The notes below the pieces were generated by a model. The model was given only the letters and a program-made list of their open reading frames with translations. It did no database searches and had not been told where the DNA came from. A stretch of DNA of 64,000 bases from Arthrobacter roseus. Lineage in GTDB: Bacteria > Actinomycetota > Actinomycetes > Actinomycetales > Micrococcaceae. How positions within the stretch are numbered: position 1 is the stretch's first letter; every line of letters starts with the position of its first letter. Location of the stretch: assembly GCF_016907875.1 (NCBI RefSeq), contig NZ_JAFBCU010000001.1, positions 2,542,001-2,606,000 of the forward strand, read 5' to 3'. The position numbers were made by a program, and so were the translations under genes. Shown here piece by piece: positions 39,332 through 51,004 of this stretch.

Positions 39332-40681
39332 ATGAAGCTCTCCATTCTTGGCGGCGGCGGCTTTCGCGTTCCGCTGGTGTTCCGCGCGCTCTCTTCCGGA
39401 CGTTTTGCCGGACTGATTACCGACGTCGCGCTGTTCGATTCGGATCCGCGGCGATTAGCTGCCATGGAACGGGTGTTGGCCAGTATGCCGGTGCCCGACT
39501 CCGGTTCCACACCTACCGTGAGCACGTGTGCGGATGCGCGGACAGCCCTGGACGGCACGGATATGGTGTTTGCTGCCATCCGAGCGGGTTCGACGGCGGG
39601 CCGGGTGTTGGATGAGCGTATTGCGATGAAGCACGGGTTGCTGGGCCAGGAGACCACTGGCGTTGGGGGCATTGCGTATGCGTTACGGTCGATTCCGCAG
39701 ATGCTGGCGCTGGGCCGGGACATTGCGGACGTTGCTCCGGGCGCGTGGTTGATCAACTTCACGAACCCGGCGGGCATGGTGACGGAGGCGTTGCAACCAC
39801 TGCTGGGTGAGCGGGTCATTGGTATCTGCGATTCGCCTATTTCGTTGGTGCGGCGGGCCGCGTTGGCCGCGGGTGTTCCTCTGGAGGAGGGCTCCCTTTC
39901 TGGTGTGGATTACGTGGGGCTGAACCACCTGGGCTGGCTACGCGGATTGACGCACGACGGCAAAGATCATCTGCCTGCCCTGCTAGCTGATCCCGCGCGG
40001 CTGGCAACTTTTGAAGAAGGACGCATTTTTGGGCCGGACCTGCCCCGGATGCTCGGCTGTCTTCCCAATGAGTACCTTTTCTATTACTACTTTCAGCGCG
40101 AGGCAACTCTGGCCATGGCCGGTGCCCGGCAAACGCGCGGGGAGTTCATCGACGTCCAGCAACGCTATTTGTATGAGGAGCTGTTGACACCGGGTGAGCG
40201 CACTCCGTGGCAACTCTGGGACGCAGCCCGGCGCTCGCGCGAGGAAGGCTATCTTGCCGAGGCCAGGACCGACGGGGAGGACCGGGACGAAACCGATCTG
40301 CTGGGCGGCGGCTACGAACGAGTGGCCCTGTCCGCCATGGAATCGCTGCTGACGGGTAAACCCGCGGAGCTGATCCTCAATGTGCGCAACGGCGGCTTGC
40401 TCGCTCAGTTGCCTGCTGACGCCGTCGTCGAACTGCCATCACGGATCGACGGCTCGGGGGCAACCCCGCTTCCGACGACGGCTCCCACACTGCACCAGCA
40501 GGGGCTCATGAGCGCCATGAAAGCGGTGGAGCAGCTCGTGGTCCGGGCTGCAGTGACAGGCGACTACGCGGCTGCCCGTGAAGCGATCGCCATCCACCCG
40601 CTCGTGGATTCGTTCCATTCAGCGGGCGCGGTTCTCGCTGAATACCAGACATCTCACCAGGAACTGGCCTATTTGCGCTGA
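39332..40681 (+). CDS. 6-phospho-beta-glucosidase (GH4)
   Basis: A 449-residue family 4 glycosidase using NAD and a metal ion. The NAD motif is 'LSILGGGGFRVP', with 'INFTNPAG', the Cys/metal-region 'GICDSP' and 'VDYVGLNHLGWL', and the family Tyr in the 'YLFYYYF' block. It hydrolyses phosphorylated beta-glucosides such as cellobiose-6-phosphate, normally made by a PTS; the only PTS gene here is the distant orphan EIIA. It ends 15 bases from the convergent treZ gene. Confidence 0.9.
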   Translation: MKLSILGGGGFRVPLVFRALSSGRFAGLITDVALFDSDPRRLAAMERVLASMPVPDSGSTPTVSTCADARTALDGTDMVFAAIRAGSTAGRVLDERIAMKHGLLGQETTGVGGIAYALRSIPQMLALGRDIADVAPGAWLINFTNPAGMVTEALQPLLGERVIGICDSPISLVRRAALAAGVPLEEGSLSGVDYVGLNHLGWLRGLTHDGKDHLPALLADPARLATFEEGRIFGPDLPRMLGCLPNEYLFYYYFQREATLAMAGARQTRGEFIDVQQRYLYEELLTPGERTPWQLWDAARRSREEGYLAEARTDGEDRDETDLLGGGYERVALSAMESLLTGKPAELILNVRNGGLLAQLPADAVVELPSRIDGSGATPLPTTAPTLHQQGLMSAMKAVEQLVVRAAVTGDYAAAREAIAIHPLVDSFHSAGAVLAEYQTSHQELAYLR

Positions 40682-40695
40682 AGTGTCCCGCGCCG

Positions 40696-42438
40696 TTACA
40701 GCACGACGGCGGCGCTGTGAGCTGGCAGGTTCAGTTTCCCTGCCCCATCCAGCACTGTGCCCTGGTTCGTGGCCAGACGAATCTGGCCGTTACCCACATC
40801 CAGTTCTCTCGTGGTGTCGCCGAGGTTCAGGACAATCGTTGCTTCTCCCCTGCGCATGATCAACCAGCGCTCGTTTTCACTGCAATCCACCGCGACGTCG
40901 GCGAAGCTCAGCTGCCCTTCGTGGGAGAGCTCCTTCCGCAGGGCGATCAGTTCCCGGTACAGCTTCAGCAGGTCCGTGTGGCCGGTTGCCTCTGCCTCCG
41001 ACCAATCCAGCTTGGAGTTCAGGAACGTGGATTCCTCCTGCGGGTTGGGCACCTGCTCCGGGTCCCAGCCCATCCGCTCGAACTCAGCCAGACGCCCCTC
41101 CGCGGTGGCGGTTCCGAGCTCCGGCTCCGGGTGACTCGTGAAGAACTGCCACGGCGTGCTCGCCCCGAATTCCTCGCCCATGAACAGCATCGGCGTGCTG
41201 GGCGAGAGAATATTGACGACGGCGGCAATCGCCAGCTGCCCCTGGTTCAGGGAACCTGTGAGACGGTCGCCGGCTGCCCGATTTCCAATCTGGTCATGAT
41301 TTTGAGTGCAGACCACGAGCTGGTGGGGTTGGACTCGTTCGGCGTCGATGGGACGACCATGATGGCGTTCACGGAACGATGAGTACGTGCCGTTGTGAAA
41401 GAACCCCTGCGTCAGGACTTTAGCCAGGGCCCCCACTGAGTCGAAATCCGCATAGTAACCTTCGGTTTCGCCGGTCAGGTTTACATGCACGGCGTGGTGG
41501 AAATCGTCGCTCCACTGCCCTGCCAACCCGTAGCCGTTGACGTCCCGTGACTCAATGAGCCGGGGGTTGTTGAGGTCGGACTCCGCTATGAGGATGAGGT
41601 TCTTGCCCAGTTCTTCTGCACACTCATCGGTCGCGCTGCCAAGTTCTTCGAGCACATGCACGGCGCGCTCATCGTGCAGGGCGTGGACCGCGTCCAGACG
41701 CAGCCCATCCACGTGAAAGTCGCGAAACCACATCAGGGCGTTGTCGATAATGTACCGACGGACCTCGTCGGAGCCTGGCCCGTCTAAGTTCAGGGAGTCA
41801 CCCCACGTGTTCGCTTTCCCTTCGGTGAGGTAGGGACCAAAGCGGGGCAGGTAGTTGCCGCTTGGGCCCAGGTGGTTGTAGACAACGTCTTGGATGACAC
41901 CGATTCCGTGGCGGTGGGCCGCGTCCACGAACCGGCGGTAAGCCTCGGGACCGCCATAGGTTTCCTGTACCGCGTACCAGAGGACGCCGTCGTATCCCCA
42001 GTTGTGAGTCCCGTTGAAGGCATTGACGGGCAGCAGTTCAACGAAGTCGACGCCGAGGTTGGCCAGGTAGTCCAGCTTTTCTGCGGCCGCATCGAGGGTG
42101 CCCTCGGGCGTGAAAGTGCCGATATGCAGCTCGTAGATGACGCCCTCCCCCAGTGCTGGCGGGCTCCATCCGTTGTCCTGCCACGAGTGGCTGGAGGGGT
42201 CATCGGTGCGGGACAGGCCGTGCACGCCGTCGGGCTGTCTGCGCGAACGCGGATCGGGCAACACCGGCTCGGCACGGTCGAGGAGATAGCCGTAGTCGAC
42301 GTCCTCTCCCTCCACAGCGACGTCTTCCGGTGGTGTCCACCATCCGTCGTCGCCGGCCGTCATGGAGTGTGTCTCGCCGTTGATCCGCAGCTGCATGGTG
42401 TGTGCCATCGGGGCCCAGACCGCAAATTGTTCTCTCAT
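40696..42438 (-). CDS. treZ: Malto-oligosyltrehalose trehalohydrolase
   Basis: A 580-residue GH13 enzyme that releases trehalose from maltooligosyltrehalose. The N-terminal beta-domain starts '[21 protein letters not shown]' at ATG 42438. The barrel has '[13 protein letters not shown]', nucleophile region '[15 protein letters not shown]', '[12 protein letters not shown]' with the acid/base Glu and '[12 protein letters not shown]'. ATG overlaps the treY stop by four bases; a longer frame to 42726 is an artefact within treY. It is the last gene of glgX-treY-treZ. Confidence 0.95.
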   Translation of the reverse strand: MREQFAVWAPMAHTMQLRINGETHSMTAGDDGWWTPPEDVAVEGEDVDYGYLLDRAEPVLPDPRSRRQPDGVHGLSRTDDPSSHSWQDNGWSPPALGEGVIYELHIGTFTPEGTLDAAAEKLDYLANLGVDFVELLPVNAFNGTHNWGYDGVLWYAVQETYGGPEAYRRFVDAAHRHGIGVIQDVVYNHLGPSGNYLPRFGPYLTEGKANTWGDSLNLDGPGSDEVRRYIIDNALMWFRDFHVDGLRLDAVHALHDERAVHVLEELGSATDECAEELGKNLILIAESDLNNPRLIESRDVNGYGLAGQWSDDFHHAVHVNLTGETEGYYADFDSVGALAKVLTQGFFHNGTYSSFRERHHGRPIDAERVQPHQLVVCTQNHDQIGNRAAGDRLTGSLNQGQLAIAAVVNILSPSTPMLFMGEEFGASTPWQFFTSHPEPELGTATAEGRLAEFERMGWDPEQVPNPQEESTFLNSKLDWSEAEATGHTDLLKLYRELIALRKELSHEGQLSFADVAVDCSENERWLIMRRGEATIVLNLGDTTRELDVGNGQIRLATNQGTVLDGAGKLNLPAHSAAVVL

Positions 42439-44774
42439 GCCGTCTCCTCCCGTTCGCGTGTCAACAGAGCCACCGGGTAAGTGGCCAGCAGATCCGCCAC
42501 CCGCACCACGCCGCTGGTAAAGACCGTATCGGTGAAAGCGTCGCGATAGTGACCCTCCGGCAGCATCACTTCGGTGTTCTTCCACCCGCCTCGCTTTTCC
42601 AGGCCGACCGGTAACCGGGTGGCCAGTGTGATGGCGCCGCCGCTGTCGTAGGCGATGAGGTGATCCGATGCCGGTCCGGATCCCGCCAACGACGTATAAG
42701 CATTGAACAACTCCGGGTTTCCACACCGCGCCCGAAGAGTTCGGCTGACTATCCGCAACTTTGCTGCACCCGTTTCATCGACCGGCGGGGGCCCCTGTTG
42801 ATCCTGATCCTGATCCTGCAGGAGTTTTTTGCGGAGCTCAAAGTCGACCGGACGCCGGTTGTCGGGGTCCACCAGCGAGTAATCCCACAGCTCTGTGCCC
42901 TGGTAGACGTCGGGGATGCCGGGCATGGTGAGCTGCACCAGCTTCGAGGACAGGGAGTTACTCCAGCCCGCCGCCCTGATGTGCTCGACGCACCGCTCCA
43001 CGATGTCCCCGACCTGCTCGTCGTCGAATGCGGCGTCCACCATCGCGTGGAGCTGTTCCTCAAACTCCACGTTTGGCTCCGTCCACGTGGTCGACGACGA
43101 CGCCTCCCGGGACGCCTTTTCGGCGTAGGCGTGCAGCCTGTCGCGGGACGCCGGCCATACGCCAATAAACGACTGCCACAGCAGGTTCGCCAGCTCGCCG
43201 TCTGCCAGCGGTGCGGCATCCGCCAGTTCGTTCACGGTATGACCCCAGAACTCGGGCACCTCGGAGAGCACGCTGATGCGGGCACGTACGTCTTCGCTGC
43301 GCTTTGTATCGTGGGTAGACAGGGTGGTCATGGCGAGGGACCGGGTTGCGAGCCTATCCAGCATCTCGGTGTGGAATTGATCGAGCGAGATCGAGAAAAG
43401 CGACGGATCTGCGCCCACCTCGTTCAGAGACACCAGACGGTCATAGCGGTAGAACGCGGTGTCCTCGACGCCCTTGGCCATGACCATCCCACTGGTCTGC
43501 TGGAACCTCACTGCGAGCGCCTTGGTCTCGCCATCGATGTCTTCCAGGAGCGGCTGCAGAGTGTCGATGGTCCCGGATAAATCAGGACGACGCCGGTGTG
43601 CCTCCTTCACTGCGTGGAGTAGGTATTCCCGTCCGAATGGCAGATACGTTCGGTACACGGGAAGGCAGGCCGTGAGCTCTGCGAAAGCGTCCACTGCGTC
43701 ATCGAACGTTATTCCTACTGACACCGGGACGAGCCGGGCCAACCGGCGCATTTCAGAGCCCAGGATGGTGTCCGCGATGTGCCGTTTGGTGCCGTGGATC
43801 AGGTCCGGGTAGTCCGGTTTCGCGATGGTAGTGCGCGAAGCTGAAATGCGTTCCAGCTCCGGCTGTCCCTGCGGGTCCACGAACAGGCGATTCACCATGG
43901 CCAAGGCGTCGTAGCCGCTGGTGCCGGCGCAGTGCCACGAGGGCGGCAATTCCTCGCCGGGTTCCAGGATCTTCTCCACCAAGACATAGGTGCCGTCTGT
44001 CTGCTCGGCCAGTCGTTCCAGATACGCGCCGGGCAGCGCGAGGCCGTCCGGGTGATCAATGCGCAGACCGTCCACAAGCCCCTCGCGTATCCACCGCACG
44101 GGTTCGGCATGGGCGGCATCGAAAACGTCCGGATCTTCAACGCGCAGTCCAGCGAGCGTATTGACGGCGAAGAATCTGCGGTAATTCAGGTCTGTGTCCG
44201 CGCGGCGCCAACTGACCAATTCATAGTTCTGCCGGGCATGGACCTCCGCCGGCTGGCCGCCGCCCGTTCCTTCGGCAACCGGGAAGCGGTGATCGTAGTA
44301 GCGCAGTTCCAGGCTGTGAGGCCCATCAACAAGTTCAAGCGGGGCCTCGTCCGCTCTATCCTCACCGAGCACAGGCAACAGGATGCGCCCGTCGCCCGCC
44401 GCCCAATCGACGTCGAAATAGGACGCATACTCTGATTCCTGCCCTTCGCTCAGCAGCGACCACCACCACGGGTTCTGTGCTGGCGTGGCAACGCCTAGGT
44501 GGTTGGGAACAATATCCACCAGAACACCCATACCCAGTGACCGGGCTTTTCCCGAGAGCGACGCGAGCGCGGACGCCCCACCCCGCTCCGGATCAACGAG
44601 CCGCGGATCGGTGACGTCGTAACCGTGATTGGACCCTTCCTCCGCTTTCAGGATCGGCGAGAGGTACAGCCAGTCCACGCCCAGCCGGTGCAGGTATGCG
44701 GTGACGGCTTCGGCGTCTCTAAGAGTGAAGCCCTCGTGGAGCTGGAGCCGGTAGGTGGAGGCAGGCGTCTTCAC
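42435..44774 (-). CDS. treY: Malto-oligosyltrehalose synthase
   Basis: A 779-residue GH13 intramolecular transglucosylase that converts the reducing end of maltodextrins to a trehalosyl group. It opens '[23 protein letters not shown]' and has '[10 protein letters not shown]', '[14 protein letters not shown]', '[11 protein letters not shown]' and '[17 protein letters not shown]'. Its start overlaps glgX by four bases and its end overlaps treZ by four. A GATCCT triplet repeat (42800-42817) encodes a short Asp-Gln run near the C-terminus. Confidence 0.96.
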   Translation of the reverse strand: MKTPASTYRLQLHEGFTLRDAEAVTAYLHRLGVDWLYLSPILKAEEGSNHGYDVTDPRLVDPERGGASALASLSGKARSLGMGVLVDIVPNHLGVATPAQNPWWWSLLSEGQESEYASYFDVDWAAGDGRILLPVLGEDRADEAPLELVDGPHSLELRYYDHRFPVAEGTGGGQPAEVHARQNYELVSWRRADTDLNYRRFFAVNTLAGLRVEDPDVFDAAHAEPVRWIREGLVDGLRIDHPDGLALPGAYLERLAEQTDGTYVLVEKILEPGEELPPSWHCAGTSGYDALAMVNRLFVDPQGQPELERISASRTTIAKPDYPDLIHGTKRHIADTILGSEMRRLARLVPVSVGITFDDAVDAFAELTACLPVYRTYLPFGREYLLHAVKEAHRRRPDLSGTIDTLQPLLEDIDGETKALAVRFQQTSGMVMAKGVEDTAFYRYDRLVSLNEVGADPSLFSISLDQFHTEMLDRLATRSLAMTTLSTHDTKRSEDVRARISVLSEVPEFWGHTVNELADAAPLADGELANLLWQSFIGVWPASRDRLHAYAEKASREASSSTTWTEPNVEFEEQLHAMVDAAFDDEQVGDIVERCVEHIRAAGWSNSLSSKLVQLTMPGIPDVYQGTELWDYSLVDPDNRRPVDFELRKKLLQDQDQDQQGPPPVDETGAAKLRIVSRTLRARCGNPELFNAYTSLAGSGPASDHLIAYDSGGAITLATRLPVGLEKRGGWKNTEVMLPEGHYRDAFTDTVFTSGVVRVADLLATYPVALLTREREETA
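42800..42817. repeat. Hexanucleotide repeat (GATCCT)x3 within treY
   Basis: Three perfect copies of GATCCT encode an Asp-Gln run on the minus strand. A gain or loss of one unit would keep the frame, so length variation would be tolerated. Confidence 0.8.
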
Positions 44775-46942
44775 AGTTGCTCCTGCAGAACCACCATGGA
44801 CTTTGCCTCAACCACCAAGACGGATTCAGGCTCAATCGTGGTGTCTTCGCCAGCATGGGCCGCGGCTGTGACTGAGCCGGCGTCGTCGTCCGCTGTATTG
44901 ACGGCGACCGTCCAGTTGGGCGCGTAGTCAGCGGTTGGAATGGTGAACTCCACCGGCTGATCGTCCGCGTTGAACAGCAGGAGGAAGCTGTCGTCGACAA
45001 TGCGCTGACCGCGAGCGTCCCGTCCGCTAATGCCCCGGCCGTTGAGGAATACGCCAATCGAACGGCTAAGCCCTGTGTCCCAGTCTTCATCAGCCATGAT
45101 GCTGCCATCCACACTCAACCACTCAATGTCCGAGAGTGCTTCCACCCCGCCGCGCTTGGCGGGACGACCGTTGAAGAACCGGCGGCGGCGGAATGTAGGG
45201 TGCTCAGTTCTTAGTGAATTGATGGCTGCTGTGAACTCGAGTAGCGGCTCGTCCACGTTGTCCCAGTTGATCCAGCTCAGCTCAGAGTCCTGGCAATAGG
45301 AGTTGTTGTTTCCGTTCTGGGTACGTCCGAGTTCATCACCGTGACTGAGCATCGGCACACCCTGAGACAACAGCAGCGTGGCTATGAAGTTTCGTTGCTG
45401 GCGTGAACGCAGCTTCTGGATCTCTTCGTCGTCGGTGGGGCCCTCCACTCCGGAGTTCCACGACCGGTTGTGGGACTCGCCGTCATTATTGTCTTCCCCG
45501 TTGGCCTCGTTGTGTTTCTCGTTGTAAGAGACGAGGTCCTTGAGGGTGAATCCATCGTGGGCAGTGACAAAGTTGATGGATGCCACGGGCCGCCTGGCCG
45601 AGTCCTCGTAGAGATCAGCGGAACCAGTGAGGCGTGATGCGAATTCACCCAGCGTTGAGGGCTCTCCCCGCCAGAAGTCGCGCACCGTGTCCCGGTACAT
45701 TCCGTTCCACTCCGTCCACAGCGGCGGGAAGTTACCCACTTGGTAGCCGCCAGGACCGACGTCCCAGGGCTCGGCGATGAGCTTGACCTGTGAGACCACC
45801 GGGTCCTGCTGGACCAGTTCAAAGAAGGTGGATAGACGATCGACGTCGTAGAACTCGCGGGCTAGCGTGGACGCGAGGTCGAAGCGGAACCCGTCCACGT
45901 GCATTTCCGTCACCCAGTAGCGCAGCGAGTCCATCAGTAGTTGCAGGGAGTGCGGGTGCCGGACGTTCAGCGAGTTTCCGGTGCCGGTGTAGTCCATGTA
46001 GTACTGCTTGTCATCCTCCACGAGCCGGTAGTAGGCGGCGTTGTCGATGCCTCGGAATGACAGGGTGGGGCCCATATGGTTGCCCTCCGCCGTGTGGTTG
46101 TACACGACGTCCAGAATGACCTCAATGCCTGCCAGGTGCATGGCCTTGACCATGGCTTTGAATTCTTGCACCTGCTGGCCTTCATCCCCGTTGGCCGCGT
46201 AGGTGTTCTGCGGTGAGAAGAACCCGATGGTGTTGTAGCCCCAGTAATTGGACAGCCCCTTGTCCTGCAGAGTGCTGTCGTTCACGAACTGGTGGACCGG
46301 CATAAGCTCGAGCGCGGTGACCCCGAGCTTCTTCAGATGCTCGACGACGGACGGATGCGCTACCGCCGCGTAGGTGCCGCGCTGTTCCGCCGGAATATCG
46401 GGATGCATGGCGGTCAGGCCCTTCACATGGGCCTCGTAGATGACGCTCTCGTGGTACGGAACCCGCGGCTTGCGGTCCCCGTCCCAGTCAAAGAACGGGT
46501 TAATCACCACACCGAGCATGGTGTGCCCGGCGGAGTCATCATTGTTGACCGAGTCTTCATCGCCGAAGTTGTAGCTGAACAGTGACTGGTCCCAGTCCAT
46601 CTCGCCACTCACGGCCTTGGCGTACGGGTCTAACAACAGCTTATTGGGGTTACAGCGGTGGCCCTCTGCTGGATCCGAGGGACCGTGCACACGGTAGCCG
46701 TACTTCTGCCCGGGAAGCACCTGCGGAAGATAGGCGTGCCACACGTAACCGTCCACCTCACGCAGAACAATACGTTCCTCGGAGTTGTCTTCCCCGATGA
46801 GGCATAGCTCTACCTTGTCTGCCACTTCGCTGAACAGCGCAAAGTTGGTGCCACTGCCATCGTAGGTGGCCCCTAGCGGGTAGGCGTCGCCAGGCCATGT
46901 CTCCCTGCTGCTGCCCTGCTGCGATGGATCCGAAACTGCCAT
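44771..46942 (-). CDS. glgX: Glycogen debranching enzyme
   Basis: A 723-residue GH13 isoamylase-type enzyme (TreX/GlgX) that cuts alpha-1,6 branches to feed TreY. A CBM48 domain near the N-terminus ('[21 protein letters not shown]') precedes the barrel, with '[18 protein letters not shown]', '[13 protein letters not shown]', '[14 protein letters not shown]' (nucleophile), 'LIAEPWDVG' (acid/base) and '[13 protein letters not shown]'. Start ATG 46942 ('[10 protein letters not shown]') has AGGAGCAACAC upstream; the longer frame to 47161 overlaps nnrD out of phase. First gene of the trehalose operon. Confidence 0.95.
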   Translation of the reverse strand: MAVSDPSQQGSSRETWPGDAYPLGATYDGSGTNFALFSEVADKVELCLIGEDNSEERIVLREVDGYVWHAYLPQVLPGQKYGYRVHGPSDPAEGHRCNPNKLLLDPYAKAVSGEMDWDQSLFSYNFGDEDSVNNDDSAGHTMLGVVINPFFDWDGDRKPRVPYHESVIYEAHVKGLTAMHPDIPAEQRGTYAAVAHPSVVEHLKKLGVTALELMPVHQFVNDSTLQDKGLSNYWGYNTIGFFSPQNTYAANGDEGQQVQEFKAMVKAMHLAGIEVILDVVYNHTAEGNHMGPTLSFRGIDNAAYYRLVEDDKQYYMDYTGTGNSLNVRHPHSLQLLMDSLRYWVTEMHVDGFRFDLASTLAREFYDVDRLSTFFELVQQDPVVSQVKLIAEPWDVGPGGYQVGNFPPLWTEWNGMYRDTVRDFWRGEPSTLGEFASRLTGSADLYEDSARRPVASINFVTAHDGFTLKDLVSYNEKHNEANGEDNNDGESHNRSWNSGVEGPTDDEEIQKLRSRQQRNFIATLLLSQGVPMLSHGDELGRTQNGNNNSYCQDSELSWINWDNVDEPLLEFTAAINSLRTEHPTFRRRRFFNGRPAKRGGVEALSDIEWLSVDGSIMADEDWDTGLSRSIGVFLNGRGISGRDARGQRIVDDSFLLLFNADDQPVEFTIPTADYAPNWTVAVNTADDDAGSVTAAAHAGEDTTIEPESVLVVEAKSMVVLQEQL

Positions 46943-47000
46943 GTGTTGCTCCTGGTCTCGTGAGGTGATTCGCGTGATCGTGGTAGTAACAGGGTTCAGT

Positions 47001-48536
47001 CTAGAACCGTGCCCTGACATTTTGGGGTAGCCGGGAAAGTACCGTCCGAACATACTGCGGAAGGCCCGACGACGAGAGCGGGCCGTCGTCGTCGGCCAAC
47101 TGTCCTGCCATGCCATGCAGCATCGCGGCAAGCGCTGATATGACGGCCCAGCGTGCTTCATCGGGCAGGCCCAATGCCGTCGCCGGATTGGGCCCCTCGG
47201 CCATGGTGGCGGTCAGTGCTCCCAGGATTCCGGCGAGAGTGTCCCCTGTTCCAGCAGTGGCCAGCCAGGGCGTGGAGTTTGACTGGCTGAACGTGGTTCC
47301 TGCGGGACAGGCGACGACGGTGGCGTGGCCTTTCAGCAGCACCGTGGCTCCCGTGATCTTGGCAGCCTCCCGTGCGTATTTCAGCGGCGACATCTTTATC
47401 TCATCTGCTGTGACGTCTTGGCCGAGCTGCTCAAAAATACCCGAGAGCTCGCCCGCGTGTGGGGTGAGGATGACGGCGTCGTGCAGCGGGTACTGAAGGG
47501 CCTTCAGGGCGCTCGCGTCAGCCACAACGGGCAACCCGGACCCGACGGCATCCCGGGCTCGCTGCACCTGCTGCGAGTCCTCGCCAATCCCTGGGCCCAC
47601 CAGCCACGCCTGAACGTGTTCATCGGCTATGTCACCGGAGCTGCAGACCACTTCCGGGTGGAGCAGGTTGATCTTGTCACTGACCGCGTCTGGCCCCAGA
47701 TAACGGACCATTCCGACGCCGGTGGCAAGGGCGCCCCCGCAGGACAGCAGGGCTGCACCCGGGTATTGCGGAGAACCTGCGCTGATACCCAGGACGCCGC
47801 GGCTGTATTTGTGGTCCGTTGGTCCCGGAACCGGGTAGAGAGCCGCGAGGTCACCGAGTTCCAGCCTGTAGACGTCGGCTTCGTTCACGTCGAAGGGGAC
47901 GCCGATGTCGACGACGTCGAGTGTGCCTGCGGCGAGCGCGCCGGGACCGGCCATGAGACCAGATTTTGCTGCGCCAAAGGTGGTCGTCGCTTTCGCCTGA
48001 AGGACTGGCCCCTCTACCTCGCCCGTTGAGGGATCGACACCGCTGGGTAGGTCGCAGGCGAGCACTTCAATCGCGTGGCAGTTCAATGCTTCGACGAAGC
48101 CGCGTGCTGGTTCGCGGAGTCCGCCGTGGGCACCGATTCCGAGGATCCCATCGATGACCAGCGCCGCTTCCAGACAGGCTCTGACTGCTCTGGTGTGGGT
48201 GGAGTCGTCGCCCTGGAGCCGGATGACAGTGCCGCCCGAGCGTTGAAACTCGGCCAGCCCTGATTCGTGGACACGCTCCGAGGTGAGGATGGCGGTGGTC
48301 TGAATTCCGCGCCGGCTGAGGAGGGCTCCCGCGTACAGTGCATCTCCCCCGTTGTTGCCACTGCCCACGATGATCGCGGCTCTGGCACCGTAGATTCCGC
48401 CATGTCCGGCAATCAGCTCGACAGCCTTCGCGTACAGTCCATGGGCGGCCCGGCGCATGAGTTGCCCGTCTGGGCCTGCTGCCAGCAGTGGCGCCTCTGC
48501 GGCACGTACCTGTTCGGCGGTATACGCGGCGATCAT
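47001..48536 (-). CDS. nnrD: Bifunctional NAD(P)H-hydrate epimerase/dehydratase
   Basis: A 511-residue fusion that repairs damaged NAD(P)H hydrates. The N-terminal YjeF/NnrE epimerase has 'IIVGSGNNGGDALYAGALL' and 'CDLPSGVDPSTG'. The C-terminal ribokinase-like NnrD dehydratase has 'LTPHAGELSGIF', 'VLLKGHATVVA' and 'LATAGTGDTLAGILGAL'. It follows acpS by 74 bases on the minus strand and precedes glgX by 58. Length is normal for the fusion. Confidence 0.94.
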   Translation of the reverse strand: MIAAYTAEQVRAAEAPLLAAGPDGQLMRRAAHGLYAKAVELIAGHGGIYGARAAIIVGSGNNGGDALYAGALLSRRGIQTTAILTSERVHESGLAEFQRSGGTVIRLQGDDSTHTRAVRACLEAALVIDGILGIGAHGGLREPARGFVEALNCHAIEVLACDLPSGVDPSTGEVEGPVLQAKATTTFGAAKSGLMAGPGALAAGTLDVVDIGVPFDVNEADVYRLELGDLAALYPVPGPTDHKYSRGVLGISAGSPQYPGAALLSCGGALATGVGMVRYLGPDAVSDKINLLHPEVVCSSGDIADEHVQAWLVGPGIGEDSQQVQRARDAVGSGLPVVADASALKALQYPLHDAVILTPHAGELSGIFEQLGQDVTADEIKMSPLKYAREAAKITGATVLLKGHATVVACPAGTTFSQSNSTPWLATAGTGDTLAGILGALTATMAEGPNPATALGLPDEARWAVISALAAMLHGMAGQLADDDGPLSSSGLPQYVRTVLSRLPQNVRARF

Positions 48537-48610
48537 AAATAAGCATCCTTCCCATCGGGGGGGCTGGATACCTATCGTAAGGGCATCATCTATGTGAGAG
48601 AGAAACCTGA

Positions 48611-48961
48611 TTAGCCTTCAGCGATAACCATGGCCGTTGCTACGTCGCCGTCGTGGCTCAGGGACAGATGCCAGCGACGGACGCCCTTGGCCTCAGCGAC
48701 GGCTTGAACCGTGCCCTGCACCTCGATGGTGGGGACACCGTGTTCGTCGGCGCCAACCTGGCAGTCCTGCCAGTTCATGCCCGCTGGCGCGCCGAGAGCC
48801 TTGGCTACGGCTTCCTTCGCGGCGAAACGTGCCGCGAGCGAGCGAAGATTCAGGTTCCGCTCGGCGGGAACAAACAACCTGTCCCGGAGCGAGGGTGTGC
48901 GCTCCAACTGCCTTCCGAAGCGGGGCATGTCAACTACGTCAACACCGATTCCAACGATCAT
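48611..48961 (-). CDS. acpS: Holo-[acyl-carrier-protein] synthase
   Basis: A 116-residue phosphopantetheinyl transferase that activates ACP for fatty acid synthesis. '[14 protein letters not shown]' with the metal-binding Asp and '[16 protein letters not shown]' with the Glu and Lys are the two family motifs, and '[16 protein letters not shown]' is the end. It stands between glmS and nnrD, a common actinobacterial order. Confidence 0.95.
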   Translation of the reverse strand: MIVGIGVDVVDMPRFGRQLERTPSLRDRLFVPAERNLNLRSLAARFAAKEAVAKALGAPAGMNWQDCQVGADEHGVPTIEVQGTVQAVAEAKGVRRWHLSLSHDGDVATAMVIAEG

Positions 48962-48986
48962 CAGCTGTCCTGTCTGCTCGAGTTGG

Positions 48987-50903
48987 CTATTCCACCGTCA
49001 CGGATTTTGCGAGGTTACGCGGCTGGTCGACGTCGAGCCCCTTGGCTGTCGCCAGAGCGCACGCGAAGATCTGCAGAGGAACAGTGGTCAGCAACGGCGC
49101 CAACAGCGGAGGTGTCTCCGGAATGTAGAAAATGTGCTCGGCGTAGTCGCGGACAGATTCGTCGCCTTCCTCGGCGATCACGATGGTCTTGGCACCACGG
49201 GCACGGATTTCCTGGATATTGGAAACCACCTTCGCATGGAGCGAATCGCGGCCTCGTCGGGAAGGCACGACGACGAAGACCGGCTGCCCCTCCTCAATCA
49301 GAGCGATCGGCCCGTGCTTGAGCTCGCCTGCGGCAAACCCTTCAGCGTGAATGTAAGCCAGCTCCTTGAGCTTCAGCGCACCTTCCATGGCCACGGGGAA
49401 GCCCACGTGACGACCAAGGAACAGGACAGACTTGGTCTGCGCCATCTCCTGAGCCAGTTGCTTCACATCCTCGGAATGATCCAGCACTTCCTGGATCTTC
49501 GCGGGAATCCGGCCAAGCTCCGTCATGATGTCCGCGATTTCACCCTGGAACTTGTTACCGCGCAACTGCGCCAGGTACAGGCCCAGCAAATAGGCGGCCG
49601 TGATCTGTGCCAGGAACGCCTTCGTTGAGGCAACAGCGATCTCCGGGCCAGCGTGCGTATACAGCACGGCATCAGATTCCCGCGGAATCGTGGACCCGTT
49701 GGTGTTACAGATGGATAGCGTCTTTGCGCCCTGTTCCTTGGCGTACCTGACAGCCATCAGAGTATCCATGGTCTCTCCGGACTGGGAGATGGACACCACC
49801 AGCGTGTTCGGGGTGACGATGGGATCGCGATAACGGAATTCGTGGCTGAGCTCCACTTCCGTCGGAATCCTGCACCAATGTTCAATGGCGTATTTGGCAA
49901 CCTGCCCGGCATACGCCGAGGTACCACAGGCCAGAACGATGATCTTGTCTACGGACTTCAGCGCAGCAGGATCGATGCGGAGCTCGTCCAGCATCAACTT
50001 TCCGTCAACATCCGAGCGGCCGAGCAGTGTGTCTGCCACTGCCTCTGGCTGATCGTGGATTTCCTTCTCCATGAACGACGGGAACCCGCCCTTCTCAGCG
50101 GCGGCTGCATCCCAGTCAACGTGAAATTCCTTGCCCTCGGCCGGAACACCATCGAAATCAGTGATGGATACCGATTCCGGGGTGATCGTGACAATTTGGT
50201 CCTGGCCAAGCTCCACGGCACGACGTGTGAAGTCGATGAAACCTGAGACGTCCGAGCCCAGAAAGTTCTCGTTCTCCCCCAGCCCTATGACCAACGGCGA
50301 ATTCCGGCGGGCGGCCACAACGATGTCGGGCAGATCCTGGTGAATGGCCAGCAGGGTGAATGCTCCCTCGAGCTGCCGACTCGTCAACTGCATGGCGTGC
50401 GTGAGGTGATCCACGCCGTCGTCCGCGCCGTCCCCTGATTCAACGACTCCGCGGTAAATACTGCCGAGCAGTTCCGCGGCGACCTCAGTGTCGGTTTCGG
50501 ACTCGAACTCGTGACCCTCGGCCCGGAGGCGTACCTTGATTTCCGCGAAGTTCTCGATGATGCCGTTATGGATCAGCGCTAGCCTGCCCTGGTCACCAAG
50601 GTGCGGGTGCGCGTTCTGGTCTGTGGGCCCACCATGGGTTGCCCACCGTGTGTGACCTATTGCGGTCATAGAGGTAGGCAGCGGGTCAGCGTTCAACTCC
50701 GCTACGAGGTTGGCGAGTTTGCCGGACTTCTTACGTGACTCGATCGAATCCTCGCCCAGAACGGCGACGCCCGCGGAGTCATATCCGCGGTACTCCAGAC
50801 GCCGCAGACCCTCCATCACAACATCGAGGGCAGTATGTCCTGCTGTCCCTGAACTTCCGGCGACAGTGCCCCCGCGACCAACGTAACCTACAATTCCACA
50901 CAT
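48987..50903 (-). CDS. glmS: Glutamine-fructose-6-phosphate aminotransferase
   Basis: A 638-residue enzyme making glucosamine-6-phosphate for the cell wall. The start is set by the N-terminal nucleophile: '[12 protein letters not shown]' gives Cys at position 2 at ATG 50903, so the longer frame to 50930 is excluded. Then come 'GHTRWATHG', two SIS domains ('[11 protein letters not shown]', 'SQSGETMDT', '[21 protein letters not shown]') and the C-terminus 'NLAKSVTVE'. No glmS ribozyme was noticed upstream. Divergent from coaA. Confidence 0.97.
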   Translation of the reverse strand: MCGIVGYVGRGGTVAGSSGTAGHTALDVVMEGLRRLEYRGYDSAGVAVLGEDSIESRKKSGKLANLVAELNADPLPTSMTAIGHTRWATHGGPTDQNAHPHLGDQGRLALIHNGIIENFAEIKVRLRAEGHEFESETDTEVAAELLGSIYRGVVESGDGADDGVDHLTHAMQLTSRQLEGAFTLLAIHQDLPDIVVAARRNSPLVIGLGENENFLGSDVSGFIDFTRRAVELGQDQIVTITPESVSITDFDGVPAEGKEFHVDWDAAAAEKGGFPSFMEKEIHDQPEAVADTLLGRSDVDGKLMLDELRIDPAALKSVDKIIVLACGTSAYAGQVAKYAIEHWCRIPTEVELSHEFRYRDPIVTPNTLVVSISQSGETMDTLMAVRYAKEQGAKTLSICNTNGSTIPRESDAVLYTHAGPEIAVASTKAFLAQITAAYLLGLYLAQLRGNKFQGEIADIMTELGRIPAKIQEVLDHSEDVKQLAQEMAQTKSVLFLGRHVGFPVAMEGALKLKELAYIHAEGFAAGELKHGPIALIEEGQPVFVVVPSRRGRDSLHAKVVSNIQEIRARGAKTIVIAEEGDESVRDYAEHIFYIPETPPLLAPLLTTVPLQIFACALATAKGLDVDQPRNLAKSVTVE

Positions 50904-51004
50904 GGAATCCAGCCTACCGCCCCGGTCCACTCATCCTGAACAAACGCAGAGCCAGAGAATGCGATCGTTTGGGAATGTCCACCCCAGCAGGCAGACTTTG
51001 TAGA

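Noticed and set aside
50904-51004. Possible glmS ribozyme or riboswitch upstream of glmS
   Set aside because: I see no core resembling the glmS ribozyme, and the space shared with divergent coaA is too short for it; such ribozymes are mainly found in Firmicutes.
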